A stretch of 7,835 nt of DNA from Schlegelella_A sp038234975 (GTDB taxonomy: Bacteria > Pseudomonadota > Gammaproteobacteria > Burkholderiales > Burkholderiaceae_C): assembly GCA_038234975.1 (NCBI GenBank), contig JBBSUK010000153.1, positions 1 through 7,835 on the forward strand. The letters are read 5' to 3'. The position numbers and the translations under genes were made by a program. The notes under the pieces are model-generated. The model made no database searches and was not told where the DNA came from. It was given only the letters and a program-made list of their open reading frames with translations. Below are positions 1 through 5,986 of this stretch, piece by piece. The first letter of the stretch is position 1, and the number at the start of each line of letters is the position of its first letter.

Positions 1-312
1 GGCAACATCGTCGTCGACTTCTTCACCGTCAAGGCGACGCCGGCGACGCGTGAGCGGCTCGACCGGCTCGGCTCGCTGCTGCTGGCCGCGACGATGGCGT
101 TGCTCGCCTGGCGCACCACGCTCGGCGGGCTGAGCGCATGGCGCTCGGGTTCGGGAACGATGCTGATGTCGTTCCCGAACTGGCTCATCTACGCGGCGAT
201 GGTGCCGCCGCTGGCGCTCACCGCCGTCGTCGCGCTCGTGCAGACGCTCGGCCCTGTGCCGCCGGCCGACCTGCACGACCCGCTCGCGCCGGCCGGTCCG
301 ACCGGCGAATGA
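1..312 (+). CDS. dctQ: TRAP transporter small permease (DctQ family), 3' part only
   Basis: This is the small membrane subunit of a TRAP importer, which pairs with the large permease in the inner membrane. The frame is open from base 1 to the TGA at 310-312, giving 103 residues. Family members are usually about 160-200 residues, so the N-terminal part lies outside the window. The visible part opens with a GNIVVDFF segment, resembling the family's conserved loop motif of the G-x-I-x-V-D type. Two hydrophobic segments follow, at about residues 24-42 and 61-83, and then a Pro/Ala-rich cytoplasmic tail. An ATG at base 94 lies inside the first of these membrane segments and is not the real start. 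The stop codon overlaps the dctM start (ATGA), so the two are translationally coupled. The assignment rests on this sequence plus the two TRAP genes downstream; alone it would be less certain. Confidence 0.88.
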   Translation, partial: GNIVVDFFTVKATPATRERLDRLGSLLLAATMALLAWRTTLGGLSAWRSGSGTMLMSFPNWLIYAAMVPPLALTAVVALVQTLGPVPPADLHDPLAPAGPTGE

Positions 313-1628
313 GCCCGCTCGGCTTCACCGGGCTGATCTTCGCGATCATGGTCGCGCTGATGGCGTTGCGCACGCCCATCGCGATCGCGATGTTCGCGGC
401 CGGCTCGGTTGGCTATGTCGTGCAGGCCGGATGGCTGCCGTACGCGTATTTCCTCAACTCGCAGGCGTTCGCGCGCTTCGCGAGCTACGACCTGTCGGTC
501 ATTCCGCTGTTCATCCTGATGGGCCACTTCGCCTCGCAGGGCGGCATCTCGAAGGCACTGTTCGCGTTCGCGAGCGTCGTCATGGGGCGCTTTCGCGGCG
601 GCCTGGCGATGGCGGCGGTGCTCGCGTCGGCGGCGTTCGGGGCGATCTGCGGCTCGTCGATCGCCACCGCTGCGACGATCACCACCGTCGCGCTGCCCGA
701 GATGCGCCGCCACGGCTACTCGGGGCGCCTGGCCACCGGAACGCTCGCCGCCGGCGGCACGCTCGGCATCCTCATCCCGCCGTCGGTGCCGCTGCTCGTC
801 TACGCGATCCTCGCCGAGCAGAACATCGCCAAGCTGTTCCTCGCCGCGACCATCCCCGGCGTGCTGGCGATGTTCGGCTACATCGTCGCGATCGCCATCT
901 ACGTGCGCCTGTTCCCCGGCCATGCCCCGGCGAAGGACGAGGTGCGCGAGCGGCTCGACTGGCCGCTCGTCGCCGGCGTGCTGCCGATCGCGGCGATCTT
1001 CACGGTCGTCTTCGGCGGCATCTACGGCGGCTTCTTCTCGCCGACCGAAGGCGCCGCGGTCGGCGCGGTCGCCACGCTCGTCGCCGCGCTCGCCCGGCGC
1101 GAAATGAACTGGTCGAAGTTCAAGCACTGCTTCTACGCCACGGCGCAGGCCTCGGGGATGATCTTCCTCATCTTCATCGGCGCCGACCTGATGAACTCGG
1201 CGCTGGCGCTGACGCAGGTGCCGATGGAACTCGCGACCTTCGTCAAGTCGCTCGGCCTCCCGCCGCTGCTCGTCGTCACCGCGATCGTCCTGCTCTACAT
1301 GGCGCTCGGCTGCATCATGGACGAGCTGTCGATCCTGCTGCTGACGATCCCGATCTTCTTCCCGCTCGTGATCGGCCTCGACTTCGGCATGTCGCGCGAA
1401 TCGGTGGCGCTGTGGTTCGGCATCATGGTGCTCGTGACGGTCGGCTTCGGCCTGCTCTCGCCGCCGGTGGGCCTCAACGTCTACGTCGTCAACGGCATGG
1501 CCAGGGACGTGCCGATCGCCGAGAGCTACCGCGGCGTGCTGCCCTTTCTGGCCAGCGACGCGATCCGCACGGTGGTGCTGCTGCTGTTCCCGTCGGTGTC
1601 GCTGTGGCTGGTGAAGTTTTTCGGCTGA
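309..1628 (+). CDS. dctM: TRAP transporter large permease (DctM family)
   Basis: This is the large inner-membrane subunit that forms the transport channel of a TRAP importer, using an ion gradient rather than ATP. The 439-residue product has the expected family length (about 425-440) and is hydrophobic throughout, with roughly a dozen membrane segments. Family motifs are visible in order: FILMGHFAS (residues 68-76), the GSSIATAATI turn (115-124), GILIPPSV (153-160), SPTEGAA (244-250) and SPPVGLNVYVVN (384-395). The start at 309 is chosen because it gives the normal N-terminus beginning MSPLGFTGLIF and overlaps the dctQ stop by four bases. The frame is open further upstream (ATG at 138), but that extension is hydrophilic Arg/Ala-rich sequence lying over dctQ. 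Substrate cannot be predicted from the permease. Confidence 0.96.
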   Translation: MSPLGFTGLIFAIMVALMALRTPIAIAMFAAGSVGYVVQAGWLPYAYFLNSQAFARFASYDLSVIPLFILMGHFASQGGISKALFAFASVVMGRFRGGLAMAAVLASAAFGAICGSSIATAATITTVALPEMRRHGYSGRLATGTLAAGGTLGILIPPSVPLLVYAILAEQNIAKLFLAATIPGVLAMFGYIVAIAIYVRLFPGHAPAKDEVRERLDWPLVAGVLPIAAIFTVVFGGIYGGFFSPTEGAAVGAVATLVAALARREMNWSKFKHCFYATAQASGMIFLIFIGADLMNSALALTQVPMELATFVKSLGLPPLLVVTAIVLLYMALGCIMDELSILLLTIPIFFPLVIGLDFGMSRESVALWFGIMVLVTVGFGLLSPPVGLNVYVVNGMARDVPIAESYRGVLPFLASDAIRTVVLLLFPSVSLWLVKFFG

Positions 1629-1651
1629 CCACGATCGCTTAGGGAAAAACG

Positions 1652-1687
1652 CGAGAGGAAGCCGGCGCCTTTGCGGCTACCTTCTCG
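1652..1687 (+). promoter_or_regulatory. Imperfect hairpin in the dctM-dctP gap
   Basis: The arms CGAGAGGAAGCCG (1652-1664) and CGGCTACCTTCTCG (1674-1687) can pair as two blocks of five base pairs joined by a short stretch with one bulge and one mismatch, closing a 9-base loop. No run of T follows, so it does not look like an intrinsic terminator. In transporter operons an intergenic stem between permease and binding-protein genes can protect or process the mRNA so that the binding protein is made in excess. That role is an inference here. Confidence 0.4.
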
Positions 1688-1698
1688 TCTGAACACCT

Positions 1699-1702
1699 GG
1701 AG
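1699..1702 (+). promoter_or_regulatory. Ribosome binding site of dctP
   Basis: GGAG lies nine bases upstream of the ATG at 1712. It is the clearest Shine-Dalgarno match among the plus-strand genes here. It fixes the dctP start, and it fits a gene translated independently of dctM and probably at a higher level. Confidence 0.7.
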
Positions 1703-1711
1703 ATTCATTCG

Positions 1712-2749
1712 ATGAAACGTCGCACCCTCGTCCAGGGCGCTGCCGCCACGCTGCTCGGCGCGCCAGCCCTTTCCGGCCTCGCCCAGCAGAGCGTCACGCT
1801 CAAGTTCCACACCTTCATGGCGCCACAGTCCAACGTCTGGCTGTCGATGCACAAGCCGTGGATGGACAGGGTCGAGAAGGATTCCGGCGGCAGGATCAAG
1901 TTCGAAGGCTACCCGGCGATGCAGCTCGGCGGGACGCCGGTGCAGCTCTACGACCAGGCGCGCGACGGCGTGGTCGACGTCGTCTGGACGCTGCCTGGCA
2001 ACACCGCGGGGCGCTTCCCGCGCGTCGAGGTGTTCGAGCTGCCGTTCATCATGACCAACGCCGAGGCCACCTCCAAGGCGTACTGGGAATACCTGCAGAC
2101 GCAGGCGCCCGACGAATACAAGGACACGCACGTCATCGCCGTCAACGTGCACGGGCCGGGCATCTTCCACTCGGCCAGCAAGATGATCAAGTCGCCGGGC
2201 GACCTGCGCGGCATGAAGGTGCGCGGCCCGACTCGGCAGATCACCAAGATGCTCGGCGTGCTCGGCGCCACGCCGGTCGGCATGCCGCTGCCGCAGATCC
2301 CCGACGCGCTCTCCAAGGGCACGATCGAAGCGTGCGTGATTCCGTGGGAAGTCGTGCCGTCGATCAAGGTCGACGAGCTGGCCAAGAACCACACCGAGTT
2401 CCCGCCCGGCCGGTCGCTCTACACGACGACGTTCGTGATGCCGATGAACAAGGCCAAGTACGAGAGCCTGTCGCCCGAGAACAAGAAGGCGATCGACATG
2501 AACTCGGGCCTCGAGACCTCGGGCTGGCTCGGCAAGACGCAGCAGGGCAACGACGCCAACGGCCGCAAGGTCTCGCTCGAGAAGGGCGGCCAGGTCTACT
2601 CGCTCAGCGAGGCCGAGACGGCACCGTTCCTCAAGAGCGCGGGGCCGATCGACGACGAATGGGTCGCCGACATGAACAAGCGCGGCTACGACGGCAAGAA
2701 GCTGCTGCAGACGGCCAGGGACCTGATCGCCAAGTACACGAAGACCTGA
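1712..2749 (+). CDS. dctP: TRAP transporter periplasmic substrate-binding protein (DctP family)
   Basis: This protein captures the substrate in the periplasm and delivers it to the DctQ-DctM permease. It has 345 residues, normal for the family. The N-terminus (KRRTLVQGAAATLLGAPALS) carries a twin arginine at residues 3-4 followed by a weakly hydrophobic stretch, and a likely cleavage site after Ala24 (GLA|QQ). This suggests Tat export, though Sec cannot be excluded. The mature protein starts with VTLKFHTFM, a typical first beta strand. The segment DLRGMKVRGP (164-173) contains Arg171, matching the arginine that binds the substrate carboxylate in characterised DctP/SiaP proteins. ALSKGTIEA (199-207) is the usual helix after it. 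An organic acid ligand is therefore likely, but its identity is unknown. The gene lies 83 bases after dctM and ends 12 bases from the convergent gspB. Confidence 0.94.
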   Translation: MKRRTLVQGAAATLLGAPALSGLAQQSVTLKFHTFMAPQSNVWLSMHKPWMDRVEKDSGGRIKFEGYPAMQLGGTPVQLYDQARDGVVDVVWTLPGNTAGRFPRVEVFELPFIMTNAEATSKAYWEYLQTQAPDEYKDTHVIAVNVHGPGIFHSASKMIKSPGDLRGMKVRGPTRQITKMLGVLGATPVGMPLPQIPDALSKGTIEACVIPWEVVPSIKVDELAKNHTEFPPGRSLYTTTFVMPMNKAKYESLSPENKKAIDMNSGLETSGWLGKTQQGNDANGRKVSLEKGGQVYSLSEAETAPFLKSAGPIDDEWVADMNKRGYDGKKLLQTARDLIAKYTKT

Positions 2750-2761
2750 CCCGGACCGCGT

Positions 2762-3469
2762 TCAGAAGGGCACGTCGACCCGCAAGCCCTTGACGGCGAG
2801 CTGCGCCGACTTGCGGTCGATGCGGCGCAGCACCACGTCGGGGGCGATCGTGTCGCCTTCGTGGAAGACGCGACCGTTCCAGATCACCATGCGGCTGCTG
2901 GCGGCACTGCTGTAGCTCGACCCGCCGAACGACAGCTTGGGCAGTGCCCGGCGTGCCTCGGCGGGCAACTCGGCTTCCGCGTAGACGCGTTCGCCGGCCC
3001 GCGCCGGCTCGGCGTCGCCGCCCCGCGACTTCGGTTCAGGTGCAGCGCGTCGGCGTTCGCGCGGGGCGCGCACCGCCGACGCGGTGGCCGAACTCGGCGT
3101 GGCCGGCGTTGCTGCGGCGGATGCCGGCGCCACCGACGTCGATGCCGCGCTGGTGGCGCCTGCGAGGGCGGCTGCGGTCGTCGACGAAGCCGCGAGCGGC
3201 ATCGAGGCGGGCGGCGCCGGCGTGACCGCACCGCTGGCCACGGTCGTCGCCGACGACGCCGTCGCGCCGCGCCCGGCGAACAGGTTCCACGCCAGCGCCG
3301 CGGTCAGCGCCAGCGACAGCACGACGATGGCGACGACCAGCCAGCTCGACCGGCGCGGCGTGTCGTCGTCGTCGGGCATCGTCGGGAACTGCTCGCTGTG
3401 CACACCCGGCACGCCGCCGCGCTCGCGCTCGGCTTCGGCGCGGCGCAGGGCATCGAGGATGTACGACAT
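2762..3469 (-). CDS. gspB: General secretion pathway protein GspB
   Basis: GspB is the partner of the GspA ATPase. In Aeromonas (ExeAB) the pair binds peptidoglycan and promotes assembly of the type II secretion secretin GspD in the outer membrane. The 235-residue product begins with the family signature MSYILDALRRAEAERERG (residues 1-18). One membrane segment follows at about 43-64. Residues 66-170 form a low-complexity Ala/Ser/Thr/Pro linker that becomes Arg-rich near 134-148 and would span the periplasm. The C-terminal domain (about 172-235) has the conserved pattern MVIWNGRVFHEGD (194-206), then a strand-rich end with LRRIDRKSAQLAVKG. The start is fixed by the N-terminal signature and a GGAG ten bases upstream. 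The gene follows gspA by 31 bases on the same strand, so the two form an operon. No other secretion genes are in the window. Confidence 0.93.
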   Translation of the reverse strand: MSYILDALRRAEAERERGGVPGVHSEQFPTMPDDDDTPRRSSWLVVAIVVLSLALTAALAWNLFAGRGATASSATTVASGAVTPAPPASMPLAASSTTAAALAGATSAASTSVAPASAAATPATPSSATASAVRAPRERRRAAPEPKSRGGDAEPARAGERVYAEAELPAEARRALPKLSFGGSSYSSAASSRMVIWNGRVFHEGDTIAPDVVLRRIDRKSAQLAVKGLRVDVPF

Positions 3470-3479
3470 GGCGGGGCGG

Positions 3480-3483
3480 CTCC
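3480..3483 (-). promoter_or_regulatory. Ribosome binding site of gspB
   Basis: Read on the minus strand, GGAG sits ten bases before the gspB ATG, inside the 31-base gap after gspA. It supports independent translation of gspB from the shared mRNA. Confidence 0.6.
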
Positions 3484-3500
3484 GGTCGACGTGCGGGTGA

Positions 3501-5297
3501 TCAGCGGGCCGATGCGGCGACGAGGCGAGGCTCTTCGATGCCCGTCGCGCGGTTGAGCTGCATGAAGGTCGTCCGCCCGGCCTTGCCGACCGGCGACAGG
3601 CCGTGCGCCGACTGGAAGCGCGAGAGCTTGCCGCGCAGCGCTGCGTCCAGGGTCGCGCCGGCCGCCGGAGCGGGCTCGCCGGCGACCTTCGCGAGCCCGG
3701 CCGCGAGCCGGTCGACCAGCGCGCCGCTGGCCCCTTCGAGCAATGCCCCGGAGTAGCCTGGCGGCATCTTCCACAGGGTGCCGAACTCGCCGTGCCACGC
3801 CTTGGTCAGGCCGGCGAGGCCGACGGCGACGGTGCCGTCGCCGTGGCGCAGCAGCGCGGTGTCGGCGTCGAGCCCGACGAGGACGACGTGGGTCGCGCCG
3901 CCGGCCGGGCCGCGCAGCGTCAGGAAGCCCGGCCTGCCGAGCGCGCGCACGGTGGCGAAGGTGGTCGAGAAGCGGTAGCAGCGAAGCTGCTGCCTCGCCG
4001 CGGCAGCGCAGGCGTCGCCGCGGCCGGCGCTCACGCCCCACAGCGGCGCCAGGTCGGCCCAGGCCGATGGCTCGTCGCGGCCGATCGCCTTCAGGCTCGC
4101 CTGCAGCGCCGCGGCGTCGAGCGGCGCGCGCGTGGCTTCGGCGACGGTCGTTGAAGGCGAGGCGGACGACGCGGCAGGCCCCGGCCCGGCGGCGGCGACG
4201 GGCGTCGAAGCGGCGGCGCTCGCTCGGGAAGCCGCCGACGCCGGAGCCGACGCTGAGGCCGAGGCCGAGGCCGACGCCGGCGTCGACGCCGACGCGGCCC
4301 GCTGAGCCGATGCTGCGGTCGATGCGGCCGCCGGGGCCTCGTCCGCGGCGTGCCGTCGCCACGCGCCCCAGGCGGCGAAGATCAGCAACGCGACCAGCGC
4401 GACGCCGGTGCCGATGGCGATGCCGAAGCCGGCGCGCGATCCGGCCCGCGAGCGGTCGGCGCGCAGCGGCTCCGACTTGCCGAACACCTCGCGCGCCGCC
4501 TTCTCGACCGTGGCAACGTCGATGGCAGGCCGGCCGTGTGCGTAGGCACCGAGCATCGCCCGGTCGCACAGCAGGTTGATGCGGCGCGGCACGCCGCGCG
4601 AGATCTCGTGCACGCGCTGGATCGCTGTGCGCTCGAACGGGATCTGCCGCGTCATTCCCGCCACCGACAGGCGGTGCCGGATGTAGTGCTCGGTTTCCTT
4701 CGACGACAGCGCCTTCAGGTGGAAGCGCGCGATCACCCGTTGCGCCAGCTGCTCGAGCTCGGGCCGTTCCAGCAGCGTACGCAGCTCGGGCTGGCCGATC
4801 AGCACGATCTGCAGGAGCTTGCGCTCGTTGGTCTCGAGGTTGGTGAGCAGGCGCAACTGCTCGAGCACGTCGACCGAGAGCATCTGCGCCTCGTCGATGA
4901 TGAGGACGTTGTTCTGGCCGACCGCGTGGGTCTTGAGCAGGAACTCGTTGAGCGGGTCGACGTAGCTGCGGACCGTCGGCGCCGCGCCGCCGGCGGGCGG
5001 CTGCCACGGCACGCGAAACTCGTCGCAGATCGCCTTGAGCAGCTCGATGACGGTGAGCTTGGGGTTGAAGATGTAGGCGACGTTGGTGCGCTTGGGGATC
5101 TGCTCCAGGAAGCACCGGCACACGGTCGTCTTGCCGGCGCCGATCTCGCCCGAGAGCAGCACGAAGCCGCCACCCCCGCCGACGCCGTAGAGCAGGTGCG
5201 CGAGCGCCTCGCGGTGGCGCTTGCTCATGTAGAGGTAGCGCGGATCGGGCGCGAGCGAGAACGGCTCCTGCTTCAGCCCGAAGAACCGCATGTACAT
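3501..5297 (-). CDS. gspA: General secretion pathway ATPase GspA (ExeA type) with peptidoglycan-binding domain
   Basis: GspA is an inner-membrane AAA+ ATPase that, with GspB, helps the type II secretin assemble across the cell wall. The 598-residue product starts MYMRFFGLKQEPFSLAPDP, the family N-terminus, which selects the ATG at 5297 although the frame stays open upstream. Domains in order: AAA+ ATPase at about 1-270, with Walker A GEIGAGKTT (50-58, Lys56), Walker B VLIIDEAQ (131-138, Asp135-Glu136) and a sensor strand QIVLIGQPEL (163-172); a membrane segment at 291-311; an Ala/Ser-rich linker at about 315-395; a C39-peptidase-like domain at about 400-515; and a peptidoglycan-binding domain at about 545-585 (LRGKLSRFQSAHGLSPVGKAG). 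The C39-like region has Cys430 and Cys440 but no obvious protease active site, as is usual in this family. No Shine-Dalgarno site is visible before the ATG. Confidence 0.94.
   Translation of the reverse strand: MYMRFFGLKQEPFSLAPDPRYLYMSKRHREALAHLLYGVGGGGGFVLLSGEIGAGKTTVCRCFLEQIPKRTNVAYIFNPKLTVIELLKAICDEFRVPWQPPAGGAAPTVRSYVDPLNEFLLKTHAVGQNNVLIIDEAQMLSVDVLEQLRLLTNLETNERKLLQIVLIGQPELRTLLERPELEQLAQRVIARFHLKALSSKETEHYIRHRLSVAGMTRQIPFERTAIQRVHEISRGVPRRINLLCDRAMLGAYAHGRPAIDVATVEKAAREVFGKSEPLRADRSRAGSRAGFGIAIGTGVALVALLIFAAWGAWRRHAADEAPAAASTAASAQRAASASTPASASASASASAPASAASRASAAASTPVAAAGPGPAASSASPSTTVAEATRAPLDAAALQASLKAIGRDEPSAWADLAPLWGVSAGRGDACAAAARQQLRCYRFSTTFATVRALGRPGFLTLRGPAGGATHVVLVGLDADTALLRHGDGTVAVGLAGLTKAWHGEFGTLWKMPPGYSGALLEGASGALVDRLAAGLAKVAGEPAPAAGATLDAALRGKLSRFQSAHGLSPVGKAGRTTFMQLNRATGIEEPRLVAASAR
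4234..4293. repeat. Degenerate GCCGAS hexamer tandem repeat inside gspA
   Basis: Ten consecutive six-base units follow the pattern GCCGAC/GCCGAG with single-base variants (for example GCTGAG, GTCGAC, GCCGGC). On the minus strand they encode the alternating Ala-Ser part of the GspA linker, at about residues 338-355. The unit length is a multiple of three, so gain or loss of a unit by slippage would change linker length without breaking the frame. Confidence 0.8.
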
Positions 5298-5408
5298 GCG
5301 GCGAAGGATAGCGAAGCGGCTTCGGGCGGCTGCCCGGGACGATCCGCGGGTGGCGAGGCCGGCTGCAACGACAATGCCCGCCGCCCGAGCCAACGACCGA
5401 ACTCGCCG
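5298..5408. promoter_or_regulatory. Divergent intergenic region between gspA and the PagP-like gene
   Basis: These 111 bases separate two divergent start codons, so promoters for both genes should lie here. I see no convincing pair of -35 and -10 boxes. On the minus strand TATCCT (5310 down to 5305) matches four of six -10 positions and ends seven bases before the gspA ATG. On the plus strand nothing comparable stands out. Neither flanking gene has a recognisable Shine-Dalgarno site. Confidence 0.5.
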
Positions 5409-5915
5409 ATGAGAAGACGTGCCGCAACCCTCGTCGCTGCCGCCGCCGTGCTGGCAGCCACCACCCAGGCCACCGCGCAGACGGTGCCACAGCCCGACCC
5501 GACGCCACCGCCCTGGCAACCCTGGTTCATCTCAACCAGCGTCTACACGAGGCACTTCCACTACGACCCGGCGCACAACGACAACCAGCACATGCTCGCC
5601 TTCGAATGGCGGCACGACGAGCGATACGGCGTCGGCTTCGCGGTGTTCGACAACTCGTTCGACCAGCCGTCGCAGTACCTGTTCGGCAGCGCGCGGTTCA
5701 GGCCGTTCGACAGCCTGCCCGGGCTCTACATCCGCCTCACCGGTGGCATCGTCCACGGCTACAAGGGCGAGTACCGCGACAAGGTGCCGCTGAATTCCTC
5801 GGGCTTCTCGCCGATCATCCTGCCGATGGTCGGCTACTGCCGCTGGCACGTCTGCGGCGAGGTGGTCCTGTTCGGAACCAACGGCGCCACGCTGCTGGTC
5901 GGCGCTCGCTTCTGA
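5409..5915 (+). CDS. Exported outer-membrane beta-barrel protein, PagP-like
   Basis: This is a 168-residue protein with a clear signal peptide: Arg2-4, a hydrophobic Ala/Leu/Val core, and an ATA|QT cleavage site after Ala23. The mature part starts with a Pro-rich stretch (25-38), then shows alternating aromatic and polar strands and ends GARF, with the terminal Phe typical of outer-membrane barrels. Compared from memory with E. coli PagP (lipid A palmitoyltransferase), three segments line up: TRHFHYDP (47-54) with the strand holding His33; VFDNSF (79-84) with the Asp76-Ser77 region; and SPIILP (134-139) with the LPVLLP strand. A PagP-type fold is therefore my best guess, but of the catalytic residues only Ser83 keeps its place. 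Cys144 and Cys149 could form a disulfide. The ATG at 5409 is chosen because the signal peptide begins there. Enzymatic function is unproven. Confidence 0.75.
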   Translation: MRRRAATLVAAAAVLAATTQATAQTVPQPDPTPPPWQPWFISTSVYTRHFHYDPAHNDNQHMLAFEWRHDERYGVGFAVFDNSFDQPSQYLFGSARFRPFDSLPGLYIRLTGGIVHGYKGEYRDKVPLNSSGFSPIILPMVGYCRWHVCGEVVLFGTNGATLLVGARF

Positions 5916-5923
5916 ACCCGGTC

Positions 5924-5943
5924 GCCGGGCGCTGAAGCCCGGC
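5924..5943 (+). other. Perfect GC-rich hairpin after the PagP-like gene
   Basis: GCCGGGC (5924-5930) and GCCCGGC (5937-5943) pair perfectly over seven bases around a six-base loop, starting eight bases after the stop codon. No T run follows, so it is not a standard intrinsic terminator. It could still slow polymerase, protect the 3' end of the upstream mRNA, or sit in the puuA leader. Confidence 0.5.
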
Positions 5944-5986
5944 ACGTACAGTCCGAGGGGGCGAGCAACTCCATCGCACCTGACCC

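Noticed and set aside
138..308. N-terminal extension of dctM from the upstream ATG at 138
   Set aside because: It overlaps dctQ, is Arg/Ala-rich and hydrophilic, and is not part of the DctM family; the ATG at 309 gives the normal N-terminus.
189..1127. 312-codon open frame antisense to dctQ and dctM
   Set aside because: Low-complexity Arg/Asp/Glu-rich shadow of a well supported membrane protein gene.
4234..4293. Possible CRISPR or REP-like array
   Set aside because: Units are six bases with no spacers and lie inside a coding region; it is a simple coding repeat.
4350..5408. Long plus-strand frame running antisense to gspA into the PagP-like gene
   Set aside because: The upstream part is antisense shadow sequence; the signal peptide at 5409 marks the real start of the gene.
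3304..5508. 734-codon open frame on the minus strand overlapping gspA and gspB
   Set aside because: Its sequence is an Arg/Ala-rich shadow of gspA in another frame, a result of high GC content; it has no family motifs until it borrows the start of gspB's region.
5298..5519. Extended N-terminus of gspA from the upstream ATG at 5519
   Set aside because: The 74 extra residues are Gly/Arg-rich, overlap the divergent gene's coding start, and the family N-terminus begins exactly at 5297.
5916..5986. Promoter for puuA (TACAGT at 5947-5952 as a -10 box)
   Set aside because: No -35 box at a workable distance, and chance matches of this quality are common; not strong enough to call.
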